This document shows positions 49,545-59,665 of a DNA stretch of 64,000 nucleotides, in pieces. Under the pieces are notes generated by a model. The model had not been told where the DNA came from, ran no database searches, and saw only the letters and a program-made list of their open reading frames with translations. The first letter of the stretch is position 1. Every line of letters begins with the position of its first letter. Source of the DNA: Consotaella salsifontis (GTDB lineage: Bacteria > Pseudomonadota > Alphaproteobacteria > Rhizobiales > Rhizobiaceae); NCBI RefSeq assembly GCF_900167365.1, contig NZ_FUXL01000005.1:124001-188000 (forward strand). The letters run 5' to 3'. A program made the position numbers and the translations under genes.

Positions 49545-50489
49545 TCAGCGCCCGACCTTCCTTTCGATCGCGTCCCAAAGCAGAACTGCGATGTCCGTAC
49601 CGCCGAAGCGCTTGACCTCGCGGATGCCGGTCGGCGAGGTGACGTTGATTTCGGTGAGATAGTCGCCGATGACGTCGATGCCGACGAAGAGAAGGCCGCG
49701 CTTCCTCAGTTCCGGCCCGATGCGCTCGCAGATCTCGCGCTCGCGCGCCGTCAGCTCCGTCGGCTCGGCGCGCCCGCCGACATGCATGTTGGAGCGGGAA
49801 TCGGTTTCCGAGGGCACCCGGTTGATGGCGCCGGCGAACTCGCCGTCGATGAGGATGATGCGCTTGTCGCCCTTGCGCACGTCCTTCAGATAGCGCTGGA
49901 CAATGAAGGGCTCGCGAAAGAGCAGCGCGAAGGTTTCCAGGAACGAGGTTAGGTTGCGATCCTCGCGGGTGATGTGGAACACCCCCGCCCCGCCATTGCC
50001 GTAGAGCGGCTTCATGACGATCTCGCCGAATTCCTCGCGGAACGCCGCCACCTCCAGCGGGTCCTTGGTGATCAGCGTTTCCGGCATGAGGTCGGCATAC
50101 TCGGTGACGAAGATCTTTTCCGGCGCGTTGCGCACCGAGGTCGGATCGTTGACCACCAGCGTCTTCGGATGAATGCGGTCGAGAATATGCGTCGAGGTGA
50201 TGTAGGCCATGTCGAAGGGCGGGTCCTGGCGCAGAAGGACGACGTCCATGGTCGAAAGGTCGATCTTTTCGGATGGCCCGAGGGTGAAGTGGTTGCCCTC
50301 CTCCTCGCGCAGGATCATCGGCTCGGCCCGTGCCGTCACCTTGCCGTCGCGCAGTGAAAGCCGCTCGGGCGTATAGTGGAAGAGCTCGTGCCCGCGCGCC
50401 TGCGCCTCCATCGAGATGGCGAAAGTCGAATCGCCCTTGATGGTGATCGAGGAGACATGGTCCATCTGGACCGCAACTTTCAGCGCCAT
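49545..50489 (-). CDS. gshB: glutathione synthase
   Basis: A 314-residue ATP-grasp enzyme joining glycine to gamma-glutamylcysteine, the second step of glutathione synthesis. The N-terminus [19 protein letters not shown] (shortened) is the family hallmark in Alphaproteobacteria. Further landmarks: [27 protein letters not shown] and [19 protein letters not shown] (in parts). GGAG about eight bases upstream supports the ATG at 50489. It provides substrate for grxC and the GST in this window. Confidence 0.96.
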   Translation of the reverse strand: MALKVAVQMDHVSSITIKGDSTFAISMEAQARGHELFHYTPERLSLRDGKVTARAEPMILREEEGNHFTLGPSEKIDLSTMDVVLLRQDPPFDMAYITSTHILDRIHPKTLVVNDPTSVRNAPEKIFVTEYADLMPETLITKDPLEVAAFREEFGEIVMKPLYGNGGAGVFHITREDRNLTSFLETFALLFREPFIVQRYLKDVRKGDKRIILIDGEFAGAINRVPSETDSRSNMHVGGRAEPTELTAREREICERIGPELRKRGLLFVGIDVIGDYLTEINVTSPTGIREVKRFGGTDIAVLLWDAIERKVGR

Positions 50490-50576
50490 GATGAAGGCTC
50501 CGTGATTGACTTTGGCCGAAGGCGGTAGCGCGTCGGTGGGACAATGGCAACGTGCGCCCTGCGCGAGACCGCCTGG

Positions 50577-51074
50577 TCAGGGAAGCTCGGCCCGGATCGC
50601 CGCAACACAGCCGGTGATATCGCGTCGCGCCGTGTCGACCACAAGGCAGGGCCTCTCCCACGGACGATAGTCCCGCGCCAAGACATCGGACCAGCTCGGC
50701 AGGCAAAGTCCCGGAACCTCGCCGCGTCGCTTCTCGACCCGTCGTCGATGCTCGGCCCTGTCCGAACAGACGATCTCCACCTCGAGGACGCCGACGCCGG
50801 CATCAAGGGCGAGCGATCGCCAGTAGTTCCGCGTTTCCATCCACGGGTTCACGCAATCGGCGACGACCGTCAGCCCGAGGCGAAGATTGTCCTCGGCAAC
50901 GCTGCCGGCGGCACGGTAGCCGGCATCGTTCAGCGAACCCGTCACCACGTCGGCGTCGCGGATCGCCTGCTCGATGGAATCGATCCTGAGCCAGGCCGCC
51001 CCGATCCCGCGGGCAAGAGCCCTGGAGATGGTGGACTTGCCCGTACCGGGCAATCCGGAAAAGGCGATCAGCAT
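50577..51074 (-). CDS. P-loop kinase-like ATPase
   Basis: A 165-residue AAA/P-loop protein of the shikimate- or gluconate-kinase-like type. Walker A is FSGLPGTGKSTIS (about 4-16) near the N-terminus, a Walker B-like VVADCVNPW follows, and RRRVEKRR forms a lid-like basic region. The ATG at 51074 gives a standard start; the frame continues upstream without similarity. The true substrate is unknown; small kinases of this sort often act on nucleosides, sugars or aminoglycosides. Divergent from the VOC gene. Confidence 0.8.
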   Translation of the reverse strand: MLIAFSGLPGTGKSTISRALARGIGAAWLRIDSIEQAIRDADVVTGSLNDAGYRAAGSVAEDNLRLGLTVVADCVNPWMETRNYWRSLALDAGVGVLEVEIVCSDRAEHRRRVEKRRGEVPGLCLPSWSDVLARDYRPWERPCLVVDTARRDITGCVAAIRAELP

Positions 51075-51168
51075 GCTCTTTTCTCCCTCGCGGCATCGAT
51101 GAGCGATCCCTGCGGCGGCTCCACCTATATGGTACGGCTTCGCCAACCATCATGTCGGAGATGGCCGA

Positions 51169-51534
51169 ATGACCATTCTTGCCCTGCACCATGTCCAGCT
51201 TGCCATGCCGGAAGGGCGCGAGGCGGAAGCGCGGGCCTTCTATGCTGGTCTCCTCGGCCTTGGCGAGGAGACAAAGCCCGAGCATCTCGCTCGGCGCGGC
51301 GGCTGTTGGTTCGCGGCTGGCGAAACGCGGCTGCATCTCGGCGTCGAGACGGATTTCCGCCCTGCCCGCAAAGCCCACCCCGCGCTTCTCGTCGACGATC
51401 TTTTCGCCCTCGTCACGCGGATCGAGCGCGCAGGCTTTACGGTCATGGAGGACCAGTCGCTCGAAGGCTTCGAGCGCCGCTACGTTTCCGACCCCTTCGG
51501 CAACCGCATCGAGCTGATGCAGCGCGCCGGCTGA
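51169..51534 (+). CDS. VOC family (glyoxalase-like) protein
   Basis: A 121-residue vicinal oxygen chelate protein. The first strand has LALHHVQLAMPEGREAEARAFYAGLLGL (shortened: HHVQLAMPEG), a metal-type His, and the end has VSDPFGNRIELMQ with the closing Glu. It resembles glyoxalase/bleomycin-resistance relatives. Substrate unknown. A single gene between divergent and convergent neighbours. Confidence 0.85.
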   Translation: MTILALHHVQLAMPEGREAEARAFYAGLLGLGEETKPEHLARRGGCWFAAGETRLHLGVETDFRPARKAHPALLVDDLFALVTRIERAGFTVMEDQSLEGFERRYVSDPFGNRIELMQRAG

Positions 51535-51545
51535 CCCTCGCCGGA

Positions 51546-52469
51546 TCAGCTGCCCGACTTTGGCGGTTCGGCGGCAAAGCGCAGGGCGCGCTCCACCGAG
51601 GCCGGAAGTTCGGAAGGGTGGTTGGCGCCATCGTTGCGATGAAAGCGGGCAGTCACAGTGGGCAGGCGGTCGAGCCGTTCGGCGAGTTCGCGCACCCGAT
51701 CGACAAAGCGTCGCTCGGCCAGCTTCTTCGCCCGCTCGCTCGCCCCCGGCGTTCCCGCTTCGTCCGGGCTCAACACCTGCTCGTATTCCGCCGCCATGAG
51801 AAGGACGCCGATTCGCTCGGACAGCATCCCGGCCGAGAAGGACTTCTCCTCCTTGTCGAGGATGCTGTCGCCGAAGCGCAGCGACGGGCTCGCCGCGACA
51901 TAGGCCGAAAAATCCTGCGGCTGCGAATAGAGCACGTGCAACGCGAAAAGCCCGCCATAGGAATGGCCGAAGAGCGTCTGGTGCGCGTGGTCGATCGGCG
52001 CGTCCTTTTCGATCAGGGGTTTCATCTCCGTCTCGATCGCACGCAGAAACTTATCGGCGCCGCCGATCGGCTCGCCGTCGCGATCGACGGTGCGCCCCGG
52101 CACCGGCGGTGTCAGATCGTAATTGCGGGCCGGGTCGTATTCGCCATCGATATCGTATCCGACGCCAACCACGACCTCCTGCGTGAGTTCGCGGTGGGTC
52201 TTTTCCTCCTTGGCAAGGGTCGCCATCGCCATGGGGAAGGTGATGTTGCCGTCGAGGAGATAGATCACGCGGTAGCCGGCCGCCGGCGGCGGCGCGGTCG
52301 GCAAGGCAACATAAAGACGGTAGTCGCGCCCCATGATCGCCGAATGGACGAGATGCTGCTCGATGCGCAGCCCGGCGGGCGGTGCCAACGGTCCCGCCGC
52401 GGCCAGCGCCGGCGCCGCCGCAACAGTCGCAAGAAGCAAGAAGACCCAGCCTGACGCGCGAAGATGCAT
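51546..52469 (-). CDS. exported alpha/beta hydrolase (IroE/Fes-like esterase)
   Basis: A 307-residue precursor with signal peptide (about 1-24, ending PALAAA). It belongs to the esterase D family with IroE/Fes-like periplasmic hydrolases. The nucleophile elbow is LFGHSYGGLF, the oxyanion region is VIYLLDGNITF, and NDGANHPSELP provides the catalytic His. These fit a serine esterase acting on small esters, possibly siderophores. No siderophore genes are nearby, so the substrate remains open. Convergent with the VOC gene, 11 bases apart. Confidence 0.86.
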   Translation of the reverse strand: MHLRASGWVFLLLATVAAAPALAAAGPLAPPAGLRIEQHLVHSAIMGRDYRLYVALPTAPPPAAGYRVIYLLDGNITFPMAMATLAKEEKTHRELTQEVVVGVGYDIDGEYDPARNYDLTPPVPGRTVDRDGEPIGGADKFLRAIETEMKPLIEKDAPIDHAHQTLFGHSYGGLFALHVLYSQPQDFSAYVAASPSLRFGDSILDKEEKSFSAGMLSERIGVLLMAAEYEQVLSPDEAGTPGASERAKKLAERRFVDRVRELAERLDRLPTVTARFHRNDGANHPSELPASVERALRFAAEPPKSGS

Positions 52470-52558
52470 GACGGCAAGTTCCTTTCCTGGGGGACGGGCA
52501 TCGAAGCTAGCGCGGCAGGCACCGGGAAACGAGCGGATGCGCTATGACAAATACGGGA

Positions 52559-52927
52559 TCATCCCCTGGCGCGCCAGGCATCCCTGATATGGATCGGCCA
52601 ACGCCGGGGAAGAACGGCGACGATGTCGAAGCGCAGCGACAGCCGGCCGTAGTCCTTTTGGCGCGCCAGCCAAAGGTCGGCCGCCGCCTCGATGCGCCGC
52701 TGGGCAACCGGTCCGACCGCCTCCATCGCGGCTTCTAGGCTGCCGCGCGCCTTAACCTCGACGATGGCGACAAGATCGCCGCGACGGGCGATGAGGTCGA
52801 TCTCGCCGAGCCGGGTGCGGTAGCGCCGTTCGACGATATGGAAGCCCTTGAGCCGCAAGGCCCAGGCGGCGAGCCACTCGCTCCGGTGCCCGCGCGCATG
52901 AGCCAGCCGACGCGCCTCCGTCGACAT
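52559..52927 (-). CDS. yraN: YraN family (UPF0102) endonuclease-like protein
   Basis: A 122-residue protein of the UPF0102 family with a PD-(D/E)XK nuclease-like fold. The signature [21 protein letters not shown] (shortened: GEIDLIARR and VEVKAR) contains the catalytic Asp and E-x-[17 protein letters not shown] at the start is typical. It begins three bases after rsmI, a pairing conserved across Proteobacteria. In vivo role unproven. Confidence 0.92.
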   Translation of the reverse strand: MSTEARRLAHARGHRSEWLAAWALRLKGFHIVERRYRTRLGEIDLIARRGDLVAIVEVKARGSLEAAMEAVGPVAQRRIEAAADLWLARQKDYGRLSLRFDIVAVLPRRWPIHIRDAWRARG

Positions 52928-52930
52928 GGC

Positions 52931-53827
52931 TCAGCTCTCGCTTTTCATCGCCAATGCCCGGGCATAGAGGTCCCGGCGCGAGAGACCCGTCAGGCGCGCC
53001 GCCTCCTGCGCCGCCTTGGTCGGCTTCATCTCGGCAAGCAGGCCGGCGAGAATGGCGTCGGCGTCCTCGGCGCTCGCCGCCGCCTCGGCCGCCGGCGGCG
53101 CAACGACCACGACGATCTCGCCCTTGATGCTCTCCATCGCGGAGAACTCGCCGGCGAGCGCCGACAGCTCCCCCCGATAGACAGTCTCATGGGCCTTGGT
53201 GAGTTCGCGGCACACGCTCGCCCGACGCTCGTCCCCCAGCACCCGCGCCATATCTGCGAGGCTCTCGGCGATGCGATGCGGCGCCTCGTACAAGAGAAGC
53301 GTCGCGGGAATCCGGCAAAGCTCCTCCAGGCGCGTCCGCCGCGCCGCTTCCTTCGGCGGAAGAAAGCCGGCAAAGAAGAAGCTCTCGGCCGGAAGACCGG
53401 AGACGAGGAGCGCCGCAAGCGCCGCAGAAGCACCGGGCACGGGGAAGACCGGGATTCCGCGCTCGATCGCCGCCTTCGCCAGGCGCTCGCCAGGATCGGA
53501 GACAAGCGGCGTTCCCGCGTCCGAAACCAGGGCAATGCTTTCGCCGCGCTCCAGGGCTTCGATCAAAGCCTCGCCGGCCCGCGCGGCGTTGTGTTCGTGA
53601 TAGGGGCTCATGCGGCGCTCGATGCCGAAGCGGGCGAGAAGCTTGGCGGTGACGCGTGTGTCCTCGCACACCAGCCGGTCGGCGCCGGCGATGATCTGAA
53701 GGGCTCGCAAAGTGATGTCGGAAAGGTTGCCGATGGGCGTCGCCACCAGATAGAGCCCTGGTTCGGGCTTTGTGGCGGCAAATCGCGCATCGCGGATCTT
53801 GAAGCTGCCCGCCTCCGCCTCATCCAT
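52931..53827 (-). CDS. rsmI: 16S rRNA (cytidine1402-2'-O)-methyltransferase RsmI
   Basis: A 298-residue tetrapyrrole-methylase-fold enzyme that 2'-O-methylates C1402 in the ribosomal P site. Landmarks: LYLVATPIGNLSDITLRAL, CEDTRVTAKLLARFGI, YHEHNAA, SDAGTPLVSDPG and the FFFAGFLPPKEAARR loop, all in order. The start at 53827 (MDEAEAGSFK) is used; the frame extends upstream antisense to nothing conserved. Followed directly by yraN and preceded by ynfA. Confidence 0.95.
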   Translation of the reverse strand: MDEAEAGSFKIRDARFAATKPEPGLYLVATPIGNLSDITLRALQIIAGADRLVCEDTRVTAKLLARFGIERRMSPYHEHNAARAGEALIEALERGESIALVSDAGTPLVSDPGERLAKAAIERGIPVFPVPGASAALAALLVSGLPAESFFFAGFLPPKEAARRTRLEELCRIPATLLLYEAPHRIAESLADMARVLGDERRASVCRELTKAHETVYRGELSALAGEFSAMESIKGEIVVVVAPPAAEAAASAEDADAILAGLLAEMKPTKAAQEAARLTGLSRRDLYARALAMKSES

Positions 53828-53840
53828 GACGCTTCTCCTT

Positions 53841-54164
53841 TCAAGCCGGCCGGGGCGCCCAAAGAATAATGGCGGCACCGAGCAGGCAGACCATCGCGCC
53901 GAGGACATCGTATCGGTCTGGCCGCGCGCCTTCCACCGCCCACAGCCAGGCGAGCGAGGCCAGGATATAGACGCCGCCATAGGCCGCATAGGCCCGTCCG
54001 GCCTGTGCCGCAGGGCTCTGCGCCAGCAGAATCGCGAAAAGCGCGAGGCTCGGAAGTCCCAGCGCCAGCCAAAGCGCGGAGCGGCCGAGGCGCAGCCAGG
54101 ACCAGAAGGCGAAGCAGCCGCCGATCTCGGCGAGCGCGGCTGCCGTATAGACGAAAAGCGTCAT
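53841..54164 (-). CDS. YnfA family small membrane protein
   Basis: A 107-residue inner-membrane protein with four hydrophobic segments, of the YnfA/UPF0060 family, related in size and fold to small multidrug-resistance transporters. The N-terminus [17 protein letters not shown] and [17 protein letters not shown] are characteristic. Its ATG overlaps the hemW stop (ATGA at 54161-54164), so it is translated with hemW. Function of the family is uncertain; export of small molecules is suggested only by fold. Confidence 0.9.
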   Translation of the reverse strand: MTLFVYTAAALAEIGGCFAFWSWLRLGRSALWLALGLPSLALFAILLAQSPAAQAGRAYAAYGGVYILASLAWLWAVEGARPDRYDVLGAMVCLLGAAIILWAPRPA

Positions 54165-55351
54165 GCGAGGTCGGCGACCACGGCATCGAGAACCAGCATG
54201 CCGGCGGGCGTCGCCCGGATGCGGTCGGGCGACAGGCGCTCGACCATGCCCTGGGCGACAAGGTCGGCCTCCACGGTCGGGTCGATATCGCGCCCGGAAA
54301 CCTGCCGCCACCGCTTGAGGTCGACACCCTCGGTCAGGCGAAGCCCCATCAGCAGGAGTTCGTCCGCCTCCTCCTGATGCGACAGAGCGTCGTCGATCGT
54401 CGTGCCGGTTTCCCAGTCCTCGACCATTTGCAGCCAGCGCTCGGGATTGGGCTCGGTGGCGACGGCGTGGCGACCGAGGCGCCCCATCAGCCGGCCGTGA
54501 GCGCCCGGCCCGACGCCGGCATAGAGGCCATAACGCCAATAGGTGAGGTTATGGCGCGATTCGGCACCCGGCACGGCGTGGTTGGAAATCTCGTAGGCCG
54601 GAAGCCCCGCCGTTCGCGTGACGGACTGCGTCGCTTCGTAGAGATCGGCTGAAAGCTCGCCGTCGGGCACCTTCAGCTTGCCGGCCTTGTGAAGCGCATA
54701 GAACGGCGTGCCGTGCTCGATGGTGAGCTGGTAGAGCGAGAGGTGATCGGCGGCGAGATCGATGGCGCGCGCCAGCTCCGCCTCCCACGACGCCACGCTC
54801 TGCCCCGGACGGGCATAGATGAGGTCAAAGGAAAGGCGGGGAAAGGTCGAGCGCGCGAGTTCGATCGCCTTCAGTGCCTGGGCAACGTCGTGAAGCCGCC
54901 CCAGCCCGCGCAGGTCCTCGTCGTTCAGCGCCTGGACACCAAGCGACAGCCGGTTCACTCCCGCCGCCCGATAGCCGAGGAAGCGCTCGGCCTCGACGCT
55001 GGAGGGGTTGGCCTCCATCGTCACCTCGGCGCCGGGAGCCACGGTCCAGTTGGCGGCGATGGCGTCCAGGATGGCGCCGACGGTCGCCGGCTCCATGAGC
55101 GAGGGGGTACCGCCGCCCAGGAAGATCGACGTGACGGTCAGCCCACGCGAGCGCCCCGCCATGACCGCGATCTCCCGGGCGAAGGCACGGGCGAAGCGCT
55201 CCTGGTCTATCGCCTGATGGCGAACATGGCTGTTGAAGTCGCAATAGGGGCATTTGGCCGCACAGAACGGCCAGTGGACATAGACGCCGAAGCCCGGATC
55301 GGCCGGCGTCGTGGGAAGGAAGCGGTGAACCTCGGCGCTCAAGGCGTTCAT
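54161..55351 (-). CDS. hemW: radical SAM heme chaperone HemW
   Basis: A 396-residue radical SAM protein formerly called oxygen-independent coproporphyrinogen oxidase-like. HemW binds heme and delivers it. The cluster motif is [12 protein letters not shown] (Cys30, Cys34, Cys37; C-x3-C-x2-C), followed by [12 protein letters not shown] and [14 protein letters not shown]-terminal HemN_C domain is present. The extra Cys typical of true HemN is not seen. It overlaps rdgB upstream (55348-55351) and ynfA downstream, forming part of a long coupled operon. Confidence 0.94.
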   Translation of the reverse strand: MNALSAEVHRFLPTTPADPGFGVYVHWPFCAAKCPYCDFNSHVRHQAIDQERFARAFAREIAVMAGRSRGLTVTSIFLGGGTPSLMEPATVGAILDAIAANWTVAPGAEVTMEANPSSVEAERFLGYRAAGVNRLSLGVQALNDEDLRGLGRLHDVAQALKAIELARSTFPRLSFDLIYARPGQSVASWEAELARAIDLAADHLSLYQLTIEHGTPFYALHKAGKLKVPDGELSADLYEATQSVTRTAGLPAYEISNHAVPGAESRHNLTYWRYGLYAGVGPGAHGRLMGRLGRHAVATEPNPERWLQMVEDWETGTTIDDALSHQEEADELLLMGLRLTEGVDLKRWRQVSGRDIDPTVEADLVAQGMVERLSPDRIRATPAGMLVLDAVVADLA

Positions 55352-55998
55352 TTCGGTGTCAGCGCTTCTTCGGCGAAGCGCTTGAAGGCGCGGGCGCGAT
55401 GCGACAGCGCATCAGGATCGCCCGGCTTCCAGCCATGCTTGGCCTCCGAGCTCATCTCGCCGAACGTCTCGGTGAACCCCTCGGGAAGGAACATGGGATC
55501 GTAGCCGAAGCCGAGCGTGCCGCGCGGCGGCCAGACCAGCGTTCCCTCCACCTCGCCGCGAAACTCGCGCGTCGCGCCGTCGGGCATGGCGAGGCAGAGC
55601 ACGGCGACGAAGCGGCCCGTGCGGCTGTCCGGCGTCGTCGCGCCGGCCGCCTGAAGCTTCTCCTCGATGTTGCGCATGGCAAGGGCGAAATCGCGCCCCT
55701 CTCCCGCCCAGCGCGCCGAATGGATGCCCGGAGCGCCGTCGAGTGCGTCGACGCAAAGGCCGGAATCGTCGGAAAGTGCGAGAAGGCCCGAGGCGGTCGC
55801 CGCCGCCAGCGCCTTGATCCGCGCGTTCTCCTCGAAGGTCGAGCCCGTTTCCTCGGGCTCCGGCAGGCCCTTTTCGGCGGCCGAGGTCACGGCGATGCCG
55901 AAAGGCGCCAGAAGCTCGCGGAATTCGCGGATCTTGCCCTGGTTGTGGCTGGCGACCAGCAACGGCCCACCGCCAATGTCGAAGTTCGCGCCGCTCAT
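55348..55998 (-). CDS. rdgB: dITP/XTP pyrophosphatase
   Basis: A 216-residue Ham1/RdgB house-cleaning enzyme that hydrolyses ITP, dITP and XTP. Motifs: [39 protein letters not shown] (metal Asp) and [13 protein letters not shown], then [10 protein letters not shown]. The ATG at 55998 overlaps the rph stop by four bases. The gene order rph-rdgB-hemW is conserved in the order. Confidence 0.96.
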   Translation of the reverse strand: MSGANFDIGGGPLLVASHNQGKIREFRELLAPFGIAVTSAAEKGLPEPEETGSTFEENARIKALAAATASGLLALSDDSGLCVDALDGAPGIHSARWAGEGRDFALAMRNIEEKLQAAGATTPDSRTGRFVAVLCLAMPDGATREFRGEVEGTLVWPPRGTLGFGYDPMFLPEGFTETFGEMSSEAKHGWKPGDPDALSHRARAFKRFAEEALTPK

Positions 55999-56714
55999 CG
56001 CGCCACCGCCTTCTTCTGAAGATCGATCAGGCTGGTGACGCCGCGCCGGGCGAGCGAAAGGAGGTTCAAAAACTCCTCCTCGGAAAAGGGCGCGCCCTCG
56101 GCCGTGCCCTGGATCTCCACGAGACCGCCCGAGCCGGTGATGACGAAGTTGGCGTCGGTTCCCGCCGACGAATCCTCGAGATAGTCGAGGTCGAGCACCG
56201 GCGTCCCACCGTGAATGCCGCAGGAGACGGCCGCGACATGATCCTTCAGCACCTTCTTGCGGTCGATCATCGCCCGGTCGGCCATCCAGCCGAGACAGTC
56301 GTGAAGCGCGACCCAGGCACCGGTGATGGCAGCCGTTCGGGTGCCGCCGTCTGCCTGGATGACGTCGCAATCCACCGTGATCTGGCGCTCGCCGAGCGCT
56401 TCGAGGTCCACCACGGCGCGCAGCGAACGGGCGATGAGGCGCTGGATCTCCAGCGTGCGGCCCGACTGCTTGCCGCTGGATGCCTCGCGGCGCATCCGCT
56501 CGCCCGTGGCGCGCGGCAGCATGCCGTATTCCGCCGTCACCCAGCCGCGCCCGGAATTGCGCAGCCAGCCCGGAACCCGCTCCTCGAGGCTGGCGAGGCA
56601 AAGCACGTGGGTGTCGCCAAACTTGACGAGGCAGGAGCCCTCGGCGTGGCGCGAGACCCCGCGTTCGAGGCTGACAGAGCGCATCTCGTCGTTGGCGCGT
56701 TTGGAGGGTCGCAT
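55995..56714 (-). CDS. rph: ribonuclease PH
   Basis: A 239-residue phosphorolytic exoribonuclease that trims tRNA 3' ends. The start [12 protein letters not shown] at 56714 matches the family; longer frames do not. Key residues are in [22 protein letters not shown] (parts: [12 protein letters not shown]), [20 protein letters not shown] and [15 protein letters not shown]. It is the first gene of the rph-rdgB-hemW-ynfA-rsmI-yraN run and is divergent from hrcA across about 200 bp. Confidence 0.96.
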   Translation of the reverse strand: MRPSKRANDEMRSVSLERGVSRHAEGSCLVKFGDTHVLCLASLEERVPGWLRNSGRGWVTAEYGMLPRATGERMRREASSGKQSGRTLEIQRLIARSLRAVVDLEALGERQITVDCDVIQADGGTRTAAITGAWVALHDCLGWMADRAMIDRKKVLKDHVAAVSCGIHGGTPVLDLDYLEDSSAGTDANFVITGSGGLVEIQGTAEGAPFSEEEFLNLLSLARRGVTSLIDLQKKAVAR

Positions 56715-56913
56715 GATCGGGGTCCGGTTCATCAGGAGCTGCAAAGGTGGCGGCCCGGCCGCCAAGGCGAATCGCTGCGGCTTGTACCGCAATGGTGCGG
56801 CAGGGAAAACCTGAGCGCAATCGAGCGCTTGCGCGTTGTCCCGGCGCCGCCCTTGGCGCCGACCGCGAGGCTCCCTATAGTGTTGTTTTACCAGGGTGTA
56901 ATATCGGTAGGCC

Positions 56914-58014
56914 ATGAGTGAATTGAGGCGATCGATGGCGGATCTTTCGGGACCGCTCGACGAGCGGTCTCGCGAAATCTTCCGTCTCATCGTCGACAGC
57001 TATCTGGAGCTTGGCGAGCCCGTGGGTTCACGCTCGCTCTCCCGCCTGTTGACGACCTCGCTCTCGCCCGCCTCCGTGCGCAACGTGATGAGCGACCTTG
57101 AGGCGCTGGGGCTGATCTATTCGCCACACATCTCGGCCGGCCGCGTGCCGACGGAGCTGGGCTTGCGCTTCTTCGTCGATGCCTTTCTGGAGGTCGGAGA
57201 CCTGCCGCAGAAGGAGCGCGAGGAAATCCAGGAGAAGGTCCGCGTGACGGGCGAGGCGCGCAGCGTGGACGTGCTTTTGACCGAGGCGAGCCAGCTTCTG
57301 TCCGGCCTCTCGCGCGGCGCCGGTCTGGTTTTGACATCGAAGTCCGACCTTCGCCTGAAGCATGTCGAGTTCATTCGACTGGAGCCGACCAAGGCTCTGG
57401 CCATTCTGGTCGGCGCCAATGGCGACGTGGAAAACCGGGTGATCGAGCTGCCGGCGGGCGTCACGGCGTCGCAGCTCGTGGAGGCGGCGAACTTCCTCAA
57501 CGCCCATGTGGTGGGGCGTACGCTTTCGGAAGCGAGCGACGCCGTGCGCGCCGCCAAGGAGGCTATTTCCGGCGAACTCGACGCGCTCTCCCGCGCCCTC
57601 GTGGAGCAGGGGCTCGCCATATGGTCCGGCGCGGAAAAGGACCAGCCGCCGAGGCTCATCGTGCGCGGCCGCGCCAATCTCCTGGAGAACGTGACGGCGA
57701 GCGACGATCTGGAGCGCCTGCGCCTGCTCTTCGACGACCTGGAGACAAAGAGCGGCATCATCGAGCTGCTGGAGCTTGCCGAGACCGGCTCCGGCGTCAG
57801 GATTTTCATTGGCTCGGAAAACAAGCTGTTCTCGCTGTCCGGCTCCTCCCTGGTGGTGGCGCCCTATCGCGACAGCTCGGAACAGGTGGTGGGCGCTGTC
57901 GGCGTCATCGGCCCAACGCGGCTCAACTATAGGCGCATTGTGCCCATGGTGGATTACACGGCGCGTCTCGTGTCGCGACTGCTGAAACCGGGTTCGGCTG
58001 CCGTCCGGCCTTGA
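56914..58014 (+). CDS. hrcA: heat-inducible transcription repressor HrcA
   Basis: A 366-residue repressor of groESL-type heat-shock operons that binds the CIRCE element. The N-terminal winged helix (about 15-85) has [26 protein letters not shown] (in part: [13 protein letters not shown]) and [30 protein letters not shown] (in part: [15 protein letters not shown]). The C-terminal domain ends with [14 protein letters not shown] in the form [10 protein letters not shown]. No CIRCE sequence was found upstream of hrcA or grpE in this window, so its own targets lie elsewhere. Confidence 0.95.
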   Translation: MSELRRSMADLSGPLDERSREIFRLIVDSYLELGEPVGSRSLSRLLTTSLSPASVRNVMSDLEALGLIYSPHISAGRVPTELGLRFFVDAFLEVGDLPQKEREEIQEKVRVTGEARSVDVLLTEASQLLSGLSRGAGLVLTSKSDLRLKHVEFIRLEPTKALAILVGANGDVENRVIELPAGVTASQLVEAANFLNAHVVGRTLSEASDAVRAAKEAISGELDALSRALVEQGLAIWSGAEKDQPPRLIVRGRANLLENVTASDDLERLRLLFDDLETKSGIIELLELAETGSGVRIFIGSENKLFSLSGSSLVVAPYRDSSEQVVGAVGVIGPTRLNYRRIVPMVDYTARLVSRLLKPGSAAVRP

Positions 58015-58172
58015 TTTTCCGGGGCGAAGTCTCGATATCCCGCACGGGAAATTGAACGGCGCGGGCGTGCCGGCCTGTCTCCGCCGGCAGGCGACGCGGC
58101 AGAACCGCGAGCCATGCCAAAGAGCAGCGCCGAACCTTGGCCGAAGCACGAGAAGACGGGATCGATCGGCGT

Positions 58173-58856
58173 ATGAGTGACATCGACAAGACCAACACCG
58201 AGAACGAGATCGAGGCCGGCGCCACCGAGGCGCCCGGCAACGAACAGGCGACCGGGGGCAAGGCTAGCGGCTGGGGCTCGCAGGAAGCGGCGGGTGCCGC
58301 CGATGCCGAGCGCATCGCGGCGCTCGAGGCCGAGAATGCCGATATCAAGGACCGGATGCTGCGCATCGCCGCCGAGATGGAGAATCTGCGCCGGCGCACC
58401 GCTCGCGAGCTGCATGATTCGCGCCAATATGCCGTGGCCTCCTTCGCCCGCGACATGCTTCAGGTCGCGGACAATCTGCGCCGCGCCATCGAATCCATCC
58501 CGGCCGAGGCGCGCGACGCCGGCAATGCCGGGCTCGACAGCCTGGTCGAGGGCGTCGAGATGACCGAGCGCGGCTTCCTCGCCACCATGGAAAAGCACGG
58601 CGTCAGGAAGCTGGAGCCGGAAGGCCAGCGCTTCGACCCCAATTTCCATCAGGCCATGTTCGAGGTACCGAACACCGAGGTGCCCAACGGCACAGTGGTT
58701 CAGGTGGTCCAGGCCGGCTATGCCATCGGCGAGCGTGTTCTTCGGCCCGCCATGGTCGGCGTTTCCAAGGGCGGCCCCAAGCCGGGTGCAGAGCCCAAGG
58801 CCGAAAGCCCGGCGGAGCCCGCCAACAGCAACGACACCGGCAACGGCGCGGCTTGA
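58173..58856 (+). CDS. grpE: nucleotide exchange factor GrpE
   Basis: A 227-residue DnaK cofactor that exchanges ADP for ATP. A low-complexity, acidic N-terminus (1-45) leads into a coiled coil (about 50-100, [29 protein letters not shown] in part), then the beta domain with [14 protein letters not shown] and [18 protein letters not shown]. The C-terminal tail is rich in Pro, Ala and Glu. The ATG at 58173 (MSDIDKTN) is preferred over one at 58137. It follows hrcA by about 160 bp and is terminated by a strong hairpin at 58893. Confidence 0.95.
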   Translation: MSDIDKTNTENEIEAGATEAPGNEQATGGKASGWGSQEAAGAADAERIAALEAENADIKDRMLRIAAEMENLRRRTARELHDSRQYAVASFARDMLQVADNLRRAIESIPAEARDAGNAGLDSLVEGVEMTERGFLATMEKHGVRKLEPEGQRFDPNFHQAMFEVPNTEVPNGTVVQVVQAGYAIGERVLRPAMVGVSKGGPKPGAEPKAESPAEPANSNDTGNGAA

Positions 58857-58892
58857 TAGAGGCTCTGCTGCCTTAACGCCTCAAATGATCAA

Positions 58893-58926
58893 CGCCCGGC
58901 CTTGCGACCGGGCGTTTCTTTTTCTG
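58893..58926 (+). terminator. rho-independent terminator of grpE
   Basis: CGCCCGG (58893-58899) pairs with CCGGGCG (58908-58914) around an eight-base loop, followed by TTTCTTTTT. It lies 37 bases after the grpE stop. Best intrinsic terminator on the plus strand in this window. Confidence 0.85.
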
Positions 58927-58950
58927 GCAGCCATTCTTGTCGGGAAAGGA

Positions 58951-59562
58951 TCAGTAGCCCACCGTGAAACGCTGGCGCACATGAGCCGGCTTTTCGAGCT
59001 CGTCGACCAGAGCGACGGCATAATCCTCATAGGAAATGTGGCTCTGCCCGTCGGGTGCGGTGAGAAGGGTGTCGCCGCCGATCCTGAAGCGGCGGGTCCG
59101 TTCGCCGGGCCCGAACATCGCCGACGGCGAAAGGAACGTCCATTCCAGACCGTCCTCGCGCCGCAGCAGGTCGAGAAACCGCACACCGCCGGACGCCTCG
59201 GGCTTGTAGGCTTCCGGAAATTCCGCCGTGTCGATCAGCTTCACGCCCGGCGCGACCTCGAGGCTGCCGGCGCCGCCTACGACGAGAAAGCGGGAAACGC
59301 CCGAATCGCGCACGATCTTGATCAGCGCCGCAGCGTCGAGGTCCTGGAACCGCACCGAGCTGACGACGGCCTCGTGGCCGGAAAGGAGAGACGCAAGCGC
59401 CGCCGGATCGGCGATATCGCCCCGCACTGCCGTCACGCCCGGAAGCGCCGAAATCTTCTCGGGATTGCGCGCGATCGCGGTGACGCTATGGCCGCGGTCC
59501 GAAAGCTCCTTGGCGATGCGTGAGCCGACATTGCCGCTGGCGCCGATCAAGGCGATTTTCAT
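58951..59562 (-). CDS. NAD(P)H-binding oxidoreductase (NmrA-like)
   Basis: A 203-residue Rossmann protein of the NAD(P)-dependent epimerase/NmrA type. The dinucleotide loop is IALIGASGNVGSRIA (about 3-17), and VVGGAGSLEV and FLSPSAMFGPGERT are typical of YwnB/YesF-like stress proteins. It has no catalytic Tyr-x3-Lys, so may sense NADPH or reduce quinones. It is divergent from an HxlR regulator, which often controls such partner genes. Confidence 0.85.
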   Translation of the reverse strand: MKIALIGASGNVGSRIAKELSDRGHSVTAIARNPEKISALPGVTAVRGDIADPAALASLLSGHEAVVSSVRFQDLDAAALIKIVRDSGVSRFLVVGGAGSLEVAPGVKLIDTAEFPEAYKPEASGGVRFLDLLRREDGLEWTFLSPSAMFGPGERTRRFRIGGDTLLTAPDGQSHISYEDYAVALVDELEKPAHVRQRFTVGY

Positions 59563-59573
59563 CGAGTATGCTC

Positions 59574-59597
59574 CTGGTAGTTTCTGATGGGTACCAG
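59574..59597. promoter_or_regulatory. inverted repeat between the NmrA-like and HxlR genes
   Basis: CTGGTA (59574-59579) and TACCAG (59592-59597) form a perfect 6-bp inverted repeat with a 12-base spacer, between the start of the NmrA-like gene and the HxlR gene. HxlR-type dimers bind such palindromes. The site overlaps the expected ribosome binding or promoter region of the minus-strand gene. Confidence 0.4.
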
Positions 59598-59665
59598 ATG
59601 ATATATTGACACCGCCGTGTAAAGGAGGCACGAATCCGTCACCTGGTTCCCGATGAGAAACCGCC

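Noticed and set aside
56715-56913. CIRCE element near hrcA
   Set aside because: The TTAGCACTC/GAGTGCTAA pair is absent here and in the hrcA-grpE gap.
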